This document shows, in pieces, positions 63,422 through 64,000 of a stretch of 64,000 bases of DNA. Below the pieces are notes generated by a model. That model was not told where the DNA came from, searched no databases, and saw only the letters and a program-made list of their open reading frames with translations. Position numbers and translations under genes: made by a program. The DNA lies in contig OY970265.1 of NCBI GenBank assembly GCA_963715675.1, positions 2,604,001 through 2,668,000 on the forward strand, written 5' to 3'. Source of the DNA: DASVWZ01 sp963715675 (lineage in GTDB: Bacteria > Acidobacteriota > Terriglobia > Terriglobales > Acidobacteriaceae). Position 1 is the stretch's first letter. Each line of letters begins with the position of its first letter.

Positions 63422-64000
63422 GTGAAGCATCCTGCCTCGAAAGCCGCCGTGCGATTGGTGACCTGCATTCTCATTGTGGCCGTTGTCGTTCTTGTATACG
63501 GCCGCGTGGCTCCGGTGAATCCCACCACCGTGGCGCTTACTTTCCTTGTAGCGGTGCTTGTAGTCTCTGCGTTTTGGGGACTGCATTACTCGGTTTTCCT
63601 GGCGGTTTTGGCCACACTTGCTTTCAACTACTATTTCCTGCCTCCGGTGGGAACCTTGACGGTCGCGGACCCGCAAAACTGGATCGCGCTTCTGGCCTTC
63701 CTCACCACCGCCATTGTTGCGAGCCAGTTGTCGGACCGGGCTCGACGACGGACCATCGAGGCCCAGCAGCGCCGGAAGGAGATCGAGCGCCTCTACGGAT
63801 TCAGCCAGCAACTCCTGACCACGGAGAACATTCCGGAACTGTTGAATGTGGTGCCGCGCTTTGTCGTGGAAGATTTCGGGGCCGGCGCCGCAGCGGTGTT
63901 TGTCCCCGGACGAGAAGACATCTACCGCTCCGGCCCGGACACGCGAGAGATCGACGCCGAGCGTCTGAAGTCGGTGGCCGCCCGCGGAGAACCAACCATC
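63422..64000 (+). CDS. DUF4118-GAF sensor kinase, KdpD C-terminal half-like (cut by right edge)
   Basis: From GTG 63422 open to the window end (193 codons). Residues 10-100 form the KdpD-type DUF4118 four-helix unit (VTCILIVAVVVLVYGRVAPV; LHYSVFLAVLATLAFNYYFL with PPVGTLTVADPQNW; LLAFLTTAIVASQLSDRARR). Residues 105-193 begin a GAF domain (LYGFSQQLLTTENIPELLNV; GAGAAAVFVPGRED). A GGGGGT lies about 13 nt before the GTG. A HisKA/ATPase end is expected but outside the window. It is divergent from the KdpD N-terminal gene, making KdpD a split system. Confidence 0.85.
   Translation, partial: MKHPASKAAVRLVTCILIVAVVVLVYGRVAPVNPTTVALTFLVAVLVVSAFWGLHYSVFLAVLATLAFNYYFLPPVGTLTVADPQNWIALLAFLTTAIVASQLSDRARRRTIEAQQRRKEIERLYGFSQQLLTTENIPELLNVVPRFVVEDFGAGAAAVFVPGREDIYRSGPDTREIDAERLKSVAARGEPTI

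Overview
The window is GC-rich bacterial chromosome, most likely from an acidobacterium of the Terriglobia/Koribacter-Sulfotelmatobacter type. This rests on gene content rather than a marker gene: a bacillithiol glycosyltransferase (bshA), many secreted repeat proteins of kinds common in soil acidobacteria (SBBP beta-propeller plus choice-of-anchor D, GloVer-type, VCBS/FG-GAP, HAF-type), TPR secreted proteins, a membrane-bound Ser/Thr kinase and short interspersed repeats. No rRNA, prophage or CRISPR was seen. One tRNA (Val, anticodon TAC) is present.

Layout. 1-5.8 kb: the 3' end of smc, a small membrane protein, a ParDE-type toxin-antitoxin pair, purC behind a good sigma-70 promoter, cvpA and a Fis-like HTH gene. 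5.9-16.4 kb: a secreted TPR protein, an SDR oxidoreductase, a HAF-type secreted protein cut by an IS3-family element, a zinc-ribbon protein, YtxH- and DUF948-like envelope proteins, and a likely magnesium module (PRC/MgtE-N/CBS protein followed by an Nramp-related transporter). 16.7-27.9 kb: a seven-repeat SBBP protein, two tandem copies of an intergenic repeat, an IS1595-family element that sits in the second copy and carries a trypsin-like protease gene, a lytic transglycosylase, a GAF-like protein and a GloVer protein. 28-41.8 kb: an ECF sigma/anti-sigma pair, small Cys-rich proteins, a DedA-like protein, a TPR protein, a frameshifted VCBS protein, an OmpA lipoprotein, an M3 oligopeptidase, uvrC, a SnoaL-like protein, a TolB-like propeller and an MscS channel. 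41.9-56.8 kb: rpsA, two small genes, an outer-membrane porin, threonine synthase, an AlaX-type editing protein, a LytS-type kinase, bshA, a tandem PilZ protein, a ChbG/HpnK-like deacetylase, tRNA-Val and a Ser/Thr kinase. 56.8-64 kb: a complete kdp potassium-uptake locus.

How the genes work together. The kdp locus runs on the minus strand as kdpD N-terminal half, kdpE, a 28-residue membrane peptide, kdpF, kdpA, kdpB, kdpC. KdpD is split: the KdpD/USP cytoplasmic half has no kinase domain, and a DUF4118-GAF protein that looks like the sensor half is encoded divergently 40 bp away and runs off the right edge. Upstream of the structural genes lies an array of CTTTAC-like hexamers. Its first two copies have the same geometry (hexamer, 5 bp, hexamer) as the E. 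coli KdpE site as I remember it. Closely similar arrays with exact 11-bp spacing lie upstream of the porin gene (44707-44750) and of a secreted Cys-rich protein (43762-43827). This suggests a KdpE regulon that includes an outer-membrane component.

The two mobile elements are cleanly resolved. The IS3 element (8979-10237) has a 4-bp target duplication, and removing it restores one open frame of about 299 codons. The IS1595 element (20411-22628) has perfect 25-bp inverted repeats and an 8-bp duplication, and the intact neighbouring repeat copy serves as an empty-site control. The accessory parts are the two IS elements, the interspersed repeats and the ParDE pair; the rest looks like ordinary housekeeping and envelope content.
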